From: Zonotrichia leucophrys gambelii
Lineage: Eukaryota; Chordata; Aves; Passeriformes; Passerellidae
Reading direction: 5' to 3'
Assembly (NCBI RefSeq): GCF_028769735.1
Contig: NC_088194.1
Location: 3,666,319 to 3,730,318, forward strand
DNA length: 64,000 bases
Of this stretch, positions 1 through 11,700 are shown one piece after another. Made by a program: the position numbers and the translations under genes. Position 1 is the first letter of the stretch; every line of letters begins with the position of its first letter. The notes under the pieces are model-generated. The model saw only the letters and a program-made list of their open reading frames with translations. It made no database searches and was not told the origin of the DNA.

Positions 1-384
1 GGTGGCCAAAAGGATTTTTGGGATGGCCAAGGAAAACCCTCCTGGTCAGCCCCAGGACGTCCCTCAGGATTCCCTGGGGAGCTGCATCCCTGGAATTGGG
101 ATAAAAAGGAGAAATTTCACCATTTCCATGGATTTTTATATTTTGGGAAGCGTTTCCACAGGGGAAGGAGCAGCCAGGCCGGGAGCTCCAGCCCTTCCCA
201 CCAAAATGTGCTTCTTTATGATCCCTTTTTTAATATTTTTCATTTTTTTTTTTCCCCCAGAAACCAATTCCCAAATCCCTCCCTCCATCCCCAGGGAATT
301 ATCTCCCTGCCGGGGATTTGCAGGAATTCCATTTCCCAGGAAAAGCCGCTCCAGCCCCAAAATAAATCCTGAGCTCGGCGGGGA
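1..384. other. No gene recognised; left edge
   Basis: Mostly unique-looking sequence with a T-rich run near 225-255 followed by CCCCCAG, which resembles a splice acceptor. No downstream exon with family similarity could be found, so nothing is called here. Confidence 0.4.
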
Positions 385-2270
385 TGGCGGCCAAACCGCG
401 GCACTGGGGGGACATTGGGGGACACTGGGGGGGACATTGGGGGGCACTGGGGGACAACTGGGGGGACACTGGGGACATGGGGGACACTGTGGAGGGACAC
501 TGGTGTGGACATGGGGACACTGGGGACACTAGTGGTGGCACTGGGGGACACTGGTGGACACTCGTGGTCACTGGTGGTCACTGGTGGGTGTTGGACACTG
601 GTGGATACTGGTGGTCACTGGTGGTCACTGGTGGGTGTTGGACACTGGTGGATACTGCATGGTCACTGTGGTGGACACTGGTGGGTGCTGGACACTGGTG
701 GTACTCGTGGTCATGTGGCACTGGTGGTGACTGGTGGACACTGGTGGTAACTGGTGGACACCGGTCACTGTGGTGTTGGTGCAGGGGCACTGGTGGTCAC
801 TGGTGGTCACTGGTGGGTGCTGGACACTGGTGGATACTCGTGGTCACTGGTGGTCACTGGTGGGTGCAGGGCACTGGTGGATACTGGTGGTTACTGGTGG
901 TCACTGGTGGGTGCTGGACACTGGTGGACACTCATGGTCACTGGTGGGTGCAGGGCACTGGGATACTGGTGGTCACTGGTGTCACTGGTGGTGCTGGACA
1001 CTGGTGGACACTCATGGTCACTGGTGTCACTGGTGGGTGCTGGACACTGGTGGATACTGGTGGTCACTGGTGGTCACTGGTGGGTGCTGGACACTGGTGG
1101 ACACTCATGGTCACTGGTGGGTGCAGGGCACTGGTGGATACTGGTGGTCACTGGTGGTCACTGGTGGGTGCTGGACACTGGTGGACACTCATGGTCACTG
1201 GTGGTCACTGGTGGGTGCTGGACACTGGTGGATACTGGTGGTCACTGGTGGTCACTGGTGGGTGCTGGACACTGGTGGACACTCGTGGTCACTGGTGGTC
1301 ACTGGTGGGTGCTGGACACTGGTGGACACTCGTGGTCACCGGTGGTCACTGGTGGTGCTGGACACTGGTGGACACTCGTGGTCACTGGTGGTCACTGGTG
1401 GGTGCAGGGCACTGGTGGTCACTGGTGGTCACTGGTGGGTGCTGGACACTGGTGGACACTCATGGTCACTGGTGGTCACTGGTGGGTGCAGGGCACTGGT
1501 GGATACTGGTGGACACTGGTGGATACTGGTGGTCACTGGTGGTCACTGGTGGGTGCTGGACACTGGTGGACACTGGTGGTCACTGGTGGTCATTGGTGGG
1601 TGCTGGACACTGGTGGACACTGGTCACTCTCTGCTGGCCACTGCTGGCCACTGGTTGTCACTGTGGATGCTGGACACTGGTGGGAGCTGGACGTTGGTGG
1701 ACGCTGGGGGGTGCTGGTGGACACTGGTCACTGTGGGTGCTGGACATTGGTGGTCACTGGTGGTCATTGGTGGGTGCTGGTCACTGTGGGTGCTGTGTAG
1801 AGGTGGACACTTGTGGTCACTGGTGGTCACTCTGTGTGCTGGTCACTGGTGGACACTGGTGGACACTGCTCACTGTGGGTGCTGGGTACCAGTGGACACT
1901 GGTGGACACTAGGGGCGCTGGACACTGGTGGGAGCTGGACACTGGTGGACACTGGTGGGTGCTGTGCACGCTGCTGGACACTGGTCACTGTGGGTGTTGT
2001 GTACAGGTGGACACTGGTGGACACTGGTGGTCACTCTGTGTGCTGGTCACTGGTGGTCATTGCTGGACATTGGTGGACACTGAGGGGTGCTGGTAGATAC
2101 TGGACACTGGGGAGTGCTGCTCACTGGTGGTCACTGGTGGTCACTGCAGAACACTGACCACTGTGAGTGCTGGTCACTGGTGGTCACTGGTGAGTGCTGG
2201 TCACTGATGGACACTGGTCACTGTGAGTGCTGGTCACTGGTGGTCACTGGTGGTCATTGCTGGTCACTGA
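385..2270. repeat. GT-rich minisatellite built from CACTGGTGG-type units
   Basis: About 1.9 kb of short units such as GGTCACTGGTGG, GGACACTGGTGG and GGGTGCTGGACACTGG in irregular higher-order order. The array starts G-rich (GGGGGACACTGG) and decays towards the right end. Long ORFs across it exist only because the units are stop-poor; they translate to monotonous W/T/G-rich text and are not genes. Confidence 0.9.
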
Positions 2271-2329
2271 GCCCCATTCCCACCCCCACCCCAGCCCAGG
2301 GCTCCTCCTCGGCCTGATCCCGAGCCAGG

Positions 2330-2525
2330 GTGAAATCCCAAATCCCAAATCCCCAATCCCAAATCCCCAATCCCAAATCCCAAATCCCAAATCCCCAAAT
2401 CCCCAGACAGCTCCTGGCCCCAATCCCGGCCCTGCTCCGGCTGCTCCCGGTGATCCCGGCCCGGCTCCGGCTGCTCCCGGTGATCCCGGCCCGGCTCCGG
2501 CTGCTCCCGGTGATCCCGGCCCTCC
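2330..2525. repeat. Two small arrays: (CCCAAAT)n and three 30-bp units
   Basis: Positions 2,335-2,405 are CCCAAATC-type units. Positions 2,431-2,520 hold three copies of a 30-bp unit containing GGCTCCGGCTGCTCCCGGTG; the last two are identical in the printed rows. Confidence 0.85.
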
Positions 2526-2599
2526 CGGTCCTGCGGAGCTCCCTGGGTGCTCCCTCCGTGCCTCAGTTTCCCCAGCTCCTAAACCCTGCTGCTCTGTGG

Positions 2600-3330
2600 C
2601 CACGGGGTCTCTGAATCCCAGAACCCCAGGAGCTCTGGAATCCCAGAATCACAAAATCCCAGAATCCCAGAACTCCAGAATGCTAGAATCCTGGAATCCC
2701 AAAATCCTAGAAGCCCAGAACTCATGAATTCCAGAACCCCACAATCCCAGAATTCCAGAATCCCAGGATCCAAGAATCCTGAGAGTATTGGATTCTGGCA
2801 ATCCGATACTCCGGGATCACAGAATATTGGAATCTCAGGATTCCAGAATATCAGAACCCCAGAACTCCTGAATTCCAGAACCCCAAAGTCCCAGAATTTC
2901 AAAATCCCAGGATCCAAGACTACAAAGATCCCAGGAACCCAGAATCCTGGAATCCCAGAATCCTGGAATCCCAGCAATCTTGAATTCCAGAACCCCCAAA
3001 ATCCCAGAACATGAGGAATCCAAAATCCTGGAATCTCAGAATCTCAGAATTCCTGAATTCCAGAACCCCAGGATCCCACAATTCCAGAATCTTGGCATCC
3101 AAATATCCCAGGACCCCAGAAACCCAGGATCCCATAATTCCAGAATCCAAGGATCCCACATTTCCAGAATCCCAAAAAATCCCAGAACCTCAGGAATCCA
3201 GAATCCTGGAATCCCAGAACTCCTGAATTCCAGAGCCCCAAAATCCCAGAATCCCAAAATTCCAGGACCCCAAACCCCCAGGATCCCATAATTAAAGGAT
3301 CCCGCAATTCCAGAATCCCAGAATTCCAGA
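2600..3330. repeat. CCCAGAATTCCAGAATCC minisatellite, forward orientation
   Basis: About 0.7 kb of 9-11 bp units of the type CCAGAATCC / CCAGAATTC. The same unit in reverse orientation fills 3,960-4,770, and in forward orientation fills 37,410-39,040. Confidence 0.9.
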
Positions 3331-3959
3331 ATTTACGAGGTTGGAAAAGCCCCTCGAGCCCAAGCCGTGCCCACTGCCCACCCAGAATTCCAGGAATTCC
3401 TGGGACCCCTCCAGCCCTCCCCGAGCCCCTTCCCACAAAATTTGGGAATTTTGGGCCACAATTCCCAAATTTGCTCTCCAGAGTCAGGAATTCCTCCTGG
3501 AATTCTGGGATTTTGGGGAGCAAATTTAGGAATTGTGGCACACAAAGGGACACAAAGCCCCTTTGTGGAGCAGCTCCGGGGTGTGGCTGTGCCTCGGGAT
3601 GTTCCTCCCCTCCATTCCCTAATTAATCCCCTAATTAATCCCCTAATTAATTCCCTAATTCCCCAAATCTCCCGCCTTTGTCTGGGGCTTTGTTCTGGGG
3701 ACAGAGGCGGCACCCGGGGGACATCTGCCACCGCCACCGGGATTAGGGCCCTCCCTCACCACCAATTAATCAATCGAAATTAATTAATTAATTAATGGAA
3801 CCGCCTTAATGAATCCCCGGATCGACAATTAACCCGAACATCCCCGGCGGGGTGGACGGAGCCTTCCCAGACTGGAAAAATTTGGATTTTTCCCCTTTTT
3901 TTTCCCCATCAAACCCCTCCAAGTTTGGAACGTGCGTTTTCCAAAATCCCTTCCCAAAT
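3331..3959. other. Spacer between inverted arrays
   Basis: Holds a short CR1-like fragment near 3,335-3,400 (GAGGTTGGAAAAG then GAGCCCAAGC), a few CCCTAATTAAT units near 3,617-3,655 and an AATTAATTAATT run near 3,777-3,797. No coding exon is seen. Confidence 0.5.
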
Positions 3960-4770
3960 TCCCATTCTGGAATCCTGGAATTCTGAGATTTTGGGGTTCT
4001 GGAATTCTGGGATTTTGGGGTTCTGGCATCTTGGGATTCTGGGATTTTTGTTGTTCCAGAATTCTGGGATTCTGGCATTCAGGAATTTTGGGATTTTTGG
4101 GTTCTGGGATTCTGGGATTTTGTGGTTCCGGGGTCCTGGGATCTTTGGGTTCTTGGATCCTGGGATTCTGGCATTCTGGGGTTTTGGTGTTCCAAAATTC
4201 AGGAATTCTGGCATCCTGGAATTCTGGGATTCTGGGATTTTTTTTGGTTCTGTAATTCAGGAAATCCAGAATCCTGGGATTTTGGGGTTCAGGAATTCCG
4301 GGATTCTGGAATTCAGGAATTCTGGGATGTTGGGGTTCTGGAATTAAAGATTTCAGGAAACCTGGAATTCAGAAATTCTGGGATTTTGGGATTCTGAAAT
4401 TCAGGAATTCTGGGATGTTGGGGTTCTGGAATGAAAGAATTCAGGAAACCTGGAATTCTGGAGTTCTGGGATTTCGGGATTCTAGAATCCAGGAATTCTG
4501 GAATCCTGGGATTTTGGAATTCTGGAACTTTTGGATTCTGGAATTCAGGAACTCTGGGATTTTGGGGTTCTGGAATTAAAGAATTCATGAATCCTGGAAT
4601 TCTGGATTTCTGGGATTTTGGGGTTCTGGAATTAAAGAATTCATGAATCCTGGAATTCAGGAACTCTGGGATTTTGGGGTTCAGAAATTCAGAAATTCTG
4701 GGATTTTGGGATTCTGGAATTCTGGGATTCCGAGATTTTGGGGTTTTGGAATTCTGGCATTCCGGCTCTC
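3960..4770. repeat. GGATTCTGGAATT minisatellite, reverse orientation
   Basis: About 0.8 kb of GGGATTCTGG / GGAATTCTGG units. It is the reverse complement of the unit at 2,600-3,330, so the two arrays form a long imperfect inverted repeat around a 0.6-kb spacer. Confidence 0.9.
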
Positions 4771-4889
4771 GCGGTCTCCTGCTGCCCCCTCCCGGCCCCG
4801 GGATCGAACGGAATTCCCGGGAATTTCGCTCCCTGCCGGCTCGGGAGCGCGGGATGGGGCGGCAAATCCCATAAAAACCAGAAAGCGGG

Positions 4890-5275
4890 CAGGGTTTGGG
4901 GCTGGAACGGGGATTTTGAGGAGGATTTTGGGGCTGAAAAGGGGAGGATTCCGGGACCAGAATGATGAGAATTTGGGGGCTGGAATTAGATGGATTTTGG
5001 AGGTGGAACGGGATGGATTTTGGGGTTGAAACCGGGAAGATTTTGAGGTTGAAACCGGGAGGATTTTGGGGTTGGAAACGGGAAGATTTTGAGGTTGAAA
5101 CCGAGAGGATTTGGGGGCTGGAACCGGGAGGATTTTGGGGTTGGAACCGGGAGGATTTTGGGGTTGAAACCGGGAGGATTTTGGGGTTGGAACCGGGAGG
5201 ATTTTGGGGTTGAAACCGGGAGGATTTTGGGGTTGGAACGAGAAGGATTTTTTGGAGTTGTAACAGAGGTTTTGG
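4890..5275. repeat. Minisatellite upstream of gene A
   Basis: Units of about 24 bp (GGTTGAAACCGGGAGGATTT and variants). The reverse complement of the same array lies at 47,860-48,480 upstream of gene E, so the duplicated block that carries genes A and E includes this upstream array. Confidence 0.85.
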
Positions 5276-5284
5276 GGTTGAAAA

Positions 5285-5656
5285 GTGCATTTTGGGGCCG
5301 GACATTCCTCCCCAAACCTCCCGGCCCTGCTGCTGCTGGGCTGCCCGAGCTGGGGACAGCGGAGCCACCGCGATGTCCCCAAGCGTCCGCGGCGCTCGCT
5401 GCAAAGGGAAAGCAAAACCCCTCAAAAACCCCAAAATTGCCCTCCGGGGACAGCTCAAATCAGTTCCCTGCGAGATTTGGGGCTGAGAGCGCCGCGCCCC
5501 GGACACGTCCTGGTCCCCTTTGCCACAGGGGCGGCCGCAGGAGGAGGAGGAGGAGGAGGAGGAGGAGGAGGAGGAGGAGGGGCAGAGGAAGGAGCGGGCC
5601 AGAGGAAGTCCCCGGCGGGCGCTCGCAGCCCCGAGGGGTCCCCGCTCCGCCCCGCG
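5285..5656 (+). promoter_or_regulatory. Probable promoter/5' UTR of gene A
   Basis: A GC-rich segment directly 5' of the gene A start codon, nearly repeated in inverted form at 47,482-47,855 in front of gene E. It contains a (GGA)n run at about 5,538-5,581; the run is shorter in E. No TATA box is obvious. The role is inferred from position and from conservation between the two copies. Confidence 0.5.
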
Positions 5657-5729
5657 ATGTCCCCGCGCGGGGGTCGCCGCTGTCCCCCCGCGCTGCTGGC
5701 GCTGCTGCTGGGCCTGGCCGGGAGCCGAG
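5657..5729 (+). CDS. CD244: Gene A exon 1: signal peptide
   Basis: Starts at the ATG in GCGATGTCCCC and encodes 24 residues with basic RGGRR then a leucine-rich core (PPALLALLLGLAG). It ends at a GTGAGG donor in phase 1, the usual phase for SLAM-family exons. The 73 nt are identical to exon 1 of gene E. Confidence 0.85.
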
Positions 5730-8700
5730 GTGAGGAGGGGGCGCGGGGGGACCGGGGGGGCTGCGGGAATTCGGGAATTCGGGAATTGCTGCGGGAAATT
5801 CGGGAATTGCCGCGGGGAAAAGCCGGAGCGGCGCTCGGGGGGATGGAGAGGGGCTGGCTGCGGCTTTGGGGGGATTCTCCTCGCTTCTCTCAAACCCCCC
5901 TTGTCCGGGCAGAGCCGAGCCGGGCCGGGCCGTGACGCGGGGCCGGTTCCCCTTCCTGGGCAGCGTTTCGGATGTGGAGTTTCCCTGAAAGTCGCGACTT
6001 CTCTGTTCCCACAGTTTCTGAACCCCGGAGCTGGGACCTTTCCCCGTTCCCAAACTCCGATCCCTCTGCCGAACCTGCCCCGTTCGTTTTCCCCGGAGTT
6101 TGGGGCAGCTGGCGGTGACCCAGGGTCTTTTTTCCCCTAAAAGCGGCGATTTTGGGGTGTGGGGAGCAGAAAACCAGCGGGATTTGGGGCATGGACTGAC
6201 CCTGGAGCTTCTCCTGGCCACACCTTGGCAGATTTTGGTGTCATTTTCCTGACAGCTCCAGCATTCGCAGAATCTCAGGATTTTTGAGGTTGGGAAAGAG
6301 CTTTGAGCTCACCAGGCTGGCACCAACCCCCTCGTGGCCCCCCAAAATTCCAGAGATTCCCCGGACACCTCCAAGGATGGAGATCCAATCCTCCCCAAGC
6401 CCCTTCCACGGCCTTTTCTCTGTTCCAGGCAGAATTTTCCCCAAAATTTCCAGCCCTGGTCCTGCCCCATTTCCTGGGGATCAGACCCCAAATCCCCCCT
6501 GGGATCAGACCCCAAATCCCCCCTGGGATCAGACCCCAAATCCCCCCTGGGATCAGACCCCAAATCCCCCCTGGCAGACCCCAAATCCCCCCTGGACCCC
6601 CCTTTTCTCCAGGCTGAGCCCCCTCAGCAGAGCTGGGGACCCCCTGAACCCCCCTGGCAGCTCCGGAGCATCAGGAACAGACAATTCCCGTGTCCTGCAG
6701 GAATTCCGGCACCTGGAGCTGGGGGAAATCCCTTCCCAATCGCTCCCAGTGCCCCGGGGAAGGATTTCCTGCATTTCCCGATTTTTTCCGAATTTCCAGA
6801 GCCCTGGGGTGTCCCCACACCTGCAGCTCTGCCCTGGAGCTCGCAGGAAAACTCTGGATGCAGAAAAACCCCCGGGATGGGTGGGATCGGGAGGGTGGAA
6901 AGGGGGGATTTAGGGCGGATTTGGGGTGGATTTAGGCGGATTTAGGGGCGCTGGGCCGTGCACAGGAGCCCCCAGAGCCGCCCTGACCACACGGGGCCGC
7001 AGGAAGCGCCGTCGGCCCTCCGGATGTTCCGCGGGTTTTATTTTGGGGGCCTGCGACATCCGGGGCTGCTCTGGGGAGAGAAAACCGAAAATTGAGGGGA
7101 GACGGGGCAGGGGGGGAAAATTCCCCCGGATTGGGGAGGGGGATCGGGCACTGGGAGGGTGTGGGGAGAGGGGAACCCATGGAAGGGGGAACGGACCTTG
7201 AGCAGTCTGGGATAATGGAAATTTGGGATGGGGAATGGACGCAGAACCAGGCTGGGATAATGGGGAGAAAATTGAACTTTTGGGATGGGGAATGGACACA
7301 GAACCAGTTTGGGATAATGGGGAGAGGGGAAATTTGGGATGGGGAATGGACACAGAACCAGTTTGGGATAATGGGGAGAGGGGAACCCATGGAAGGGGGA
7401 ATGGACCTTGACCAGTCTGGGATAATGGAAATTTGGGATGGGACGGGGAATGGACGCAGAACCAGTTTGGGATAATGGGGAGAAAATTGAACTTTTGGGA
7501 TGGGGAATGGAGGCAGAACCAGGTTGGGATAATGGGGAGAAAATTGAACTTTTGGGATGAGGAATGGACACAGAACCAGTTTGGGATAATGGGGAGAAAA
7601 TTGAACTTTTGGGATGGGGAATGGACACAGAACCAGTTTGGGATAATGGGGAGAAAATTGAACTTTTGTGTTGAGGAATGGACACAGAACCAGTTTTGGA
7701 TAATGGGGAGAGAGAGGAGCCCATGGAAGGGGGAACGGACCCTGACCAGTGTGGGAAACTGAGAAAAGAGGGGAAATTTGGGATAAAAAATGGACCTTGA
7801 CCAGTTTGGGATAATGAAAATTTGGGATGGGACGGGGAATGGACGCAGAACCAGGTTGGGATAATGGGGAGAAAATTGAACTTTTGGGATGAGGAATGGA
7901 CACAGAACCAGTTTGGGATAATGGGGAGAGAGAGGAACCCATGGAAGGGGGAACGGATCTTGAGCAGTCTGGGATAATGGAAATTTGGGATGGGGAATGG
8001 ACACAAAATCAGTTTGGGAAAATGGGGAGAAAATTTAACTTCTGGAATGGGGAATGCACACAAAACCAATTTTGGATAATGGGGAGAGAGAGGAACCCCT
8101 GGAATGGGGAACAGACCTTGACCAGTCTGGGATACCCAGGAGAGAGTGGAAATTTGGGATGGGGAATGGACACAGAACCAGTTTGGGACAATGTGGAGAA
8201 AATTGAAATTTTGGGATGGGGAATAGACACAGAACCAATTCGGGATAATGGGGAGAGAAGGGAAATTTTGGGAATGGGATGGGGAACAGATGCAAAACCG
8301 GTTTGGCGTGTGTGGAGAAAATGGAATTTTTGGGATGGGGACGGGGAATGGGCCCTGGGGCCAGGAGTGGACCCTGCAGGGGTGGCCCCAGCAGTGACCG
8401 TGACACCTCCGGAGCTGTGGAGCCTCTCGTGGGGTCACAGCCTCACATGGGGGTTCCCTGGCTCTGGTTTAGGATCCCCGGAATGCCGAAATCCGGCCGT
8501 GTCCCGCCCTGTGACCGTGGGAGCATCGCTGTGCCTGGAGCCGGAGAAAATCCTGCGGCAGTGGAAAGAGATGCACTGGAAACGGGACATTAATTCAGGA
8601 GAGCGGCTGCGGATCCTGACGGCCCCCAGGGATGGAAGTGTCTCCTATCCCAAAGGTCCTTTCCATGGGAGAGTGGAATTCCAGCGGGGAAACCTCTCCC

Positions 8701-11700
8701 TGTGCATCTCCCCGGTTCACAGGGATGATAACGGGGTCTATTGGGCCGAGTTCGAGAATTCGAAAGTGATTCCATCCCGGTGCATCCGAGTGTCCGTGTG
8801 GGGTGAGTGCCTGGGTCCTTGTGTCCTTCTGTCCCTCTTTCCCCATGTCCCCCTGTCCCCGTGTCCCCCTGTCCCTGTGTCCCTGTGTCCCCGTGTCCCC
8901 CTGTCCCTGTGTCCCTCTGTCCCTGTGTCCCTCTGTCCCTGTGTCCTTCTGTCCCTCTGTCCCTGTGTCCTTCTGTCCCCTCTGACCCCGCTGTCCCCGC
9001 AGATCCTGTCCAGCGGCTGGAGCTGAAATCCCAAATTCTGCACGGGGATCGGGGCCGGTGTCACCTGTCCCTCTGTCTCTCTATCCCCATGTGTCCCTGT
9101 CCCCGTGTCCCCTGTCCCTGTGTCCCTCTGTCCCTCTGTCCCTGTGTCCCTGTGTCCCTGTGTCCCTGTGTCCCTCTGTCTCTCTATCCCCATGTGTCCC
9201 TGTCCCTGTGTCCCCCTGTCCCTGTGTCCCTCTGTCCCTGTGTCCTTCTGTCCCCTCTCACCCCGCTGTCCCCGCAGATCCCGTCCCGCGGCCGGAGCTG
9301 AAATCCCAAATCCTGCAGCGGGATCGGGGCCGGTGCCACCTGTCCCTCTGTCCCTGTGTCCCTGTCCCTGTGTCCCTGTGTCCCTGTGTCCCTGTGTCCC
9401 TCTGTCTCTCTATCCCCATGTGTCCCTGTCCCTGTGTCCCCATGTCCCTGTGTCCCCCTGTCCCTCTGTCCCTCTGTCCCTTTGTCCCCCCCTCTCTGTC
9501 CCCTCTCACCCCGCTGTCCCCGCAGATCCCGTCCCGCGGCCGGAGCTGAAATCCCAAATCCTGCAGCGGGATCGGGGCCGGTGCCACCTGTCCGTGCTCT
9601 GCTCCAGCCCCGGGAACGTCTCCTACAGCTGGGCCTGTACCGGGGATGGCCCGGAGCCGGTCCCGGAGCCGATCCCGGAGCAGATCCCGGGGCAGATCCC
9701 GGGGCAGATCCCGGGGCAGATCCCGGGGCAGATCCCGGGGCAGATCCCGGGGCAGATCCCGGGGCAGATCCCGGGGCAGATCCCGGGGCAGATCCCGGGG
9801 CCGATCCCGGAGCCGATCCCGGAGCCGATCCCGGGGCAGATCCCGGGGCAGATCCCGGAGCCGATCCCGGGGCAGATCCCGGGGCAGATCCCGGGGCAGA
9901 TCCCGGGGCCGATCCCGGGGCAGATCCCGGGGCAGATCCCGGGGCAGATCCCGGACAGCCCCTCCCGGCTGCTCCGGAGCCTCCCCGAGGGCGCGGATCC
10001 CCAAATCTGCCTCTGCAACGTCAGCAACCCCGCGGGCTGGAGCGCGGCCCGCGCCGCCCTCACCTGCCCAGGTGAGCTCCCGGTGGGACCCGGGGCGGGG
10101 CTGAGCATGCCGGGGTTTGCAGGCCAGAAATGGGGGAAAAAAATTAGGTAAAAATCGAAAATATGGAAAATATTAGGTAAAAATCAGCTGGAAAATATTA
10201 GGTAAAAATCAAAAATATGGAAAATGTTAACTGGAAAATATTAGGTAAAAACCTGCTGGAAAATAATAGATAAAAATCGAAAATATGGAAAATATTAGCC
10301 GGAAAATATTAGGTAAAAATCTGTTGGAAAATATTAGGTAAAAATCAAAAATATGGAAAATGTTAACTGGAAAATATTAGGTAAAAACCTGCTGGAAAAT
10401 AATAGATAAAAATCGAAAATATGGAAAATATTAGCCGGCAAATATTAGGTAAAAATCTGTTGGAAAATATTATGTAAAAATCAAAAATATGGAAAATGTT
10501 AGCTGGAAAATATTAGGTAAAAACCTGCTGGAAAATATTAGGTAAAAATCAAAAACATGGAAAATACTAGCTGGAAAATATTAGGTAAAAATCAGCTGGA
10601 AAATATTAGGTAAAAATCAAATATATGGAAAATGTTAACTGGAAAATATTAGGTAAAAACCTGCTGGAAAATATTAGGTAAAAATCAGCTGGAAAATATT
10701 AGGTAAAAATCAAAAAATATGGAAAATGTTAGCTGGAAAATATTAGGTAAAAATCAGCTGGAAAATATTAGGTAAAAATCAAAAATATGGAAAATGTTAG
10801 CTGGAAAATATTAGGTAAAAATCTGCTGGAAAATATTAGGTAAAAATCAAAAAATATGGAAAATGTTAGCTGGAAAATATTAGGTAAAAACCTGCTGGAA
10901 AATAATAGATAAAAATCGAAAATATGGAAATTATTAGCGGGAAAACCTGCTGGAAAATATTAGGTAAAAATAATGTATATAGACGCAAATGATATAATTT
11001 CTAATTTAATCTTTGTGTGTAATATATGTAATTTTTGTGTATGTACTCTATGTAAAATCTATACTTACATATATAAAATCAATTAATATATAAAATATAT
11101 ACTTACATATATAATATATGCTTATTTATATAGTACACCTATTTATATATAAATTATACTCATTTATATATATATACTTTTTATAGATAGAAAAAATACT
11201 TATTTTTATATATAAATCCATACTTATTTTCTTATATAGCACACTTATCAATCTGTTAAAAATGGACATTCATCTATATAAAATCTACATGTATTTTTAT
11301 ATAAAATATGTACTTATTTATATATACAAATATATCTATATATAAAAATATCTAATATATAAATATACAAATATATAAATATGTATAAATATGTACTTAT
11401 ATATATAATTATACTTATTATTTATTATTTATACTTATTTATTATTATTTGTACTTATTATTTTTTAAAGCTGTATTTGTTTACATATAAAACATAAGGG
11501 TGCTTTTACACCTTTAATCCATTTTTTTTGCACATTTTTTATCCGATAAAGGGAAAAATATCATTTTAAAGATTCGGGCAATCCTGGGATGTTTTGGGTG
11601 GGGAGGGACCCCAAACCCCAGCCCAATTCCAGGATTCCGGGATTCTTTTCCAGAAATTTCCGGGAATTTCAGCCTCTGGGCGCTGCTGGCCGGGGCCGGG

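Noticed and set aside
384..2096. 570-codon ORF over the left minisatellite
   Set aside because: Translates to endless W/T/G/V units, lacks splice or family support, and the two other frames are also open; it is stop-poor repeat.
5538..5581. Poly-glutamate or poly-arginine coding run
   Set aside because: (GGA)n in the 5' region, in front of the start codon; length differs between A and E without frame constraint.
9003..9353. Treating the two early exon-3 copies as separate Ig exons
   Set aside because: They hold only the first about 25 codons, have no donor of their own and run into the TGTCCC array.
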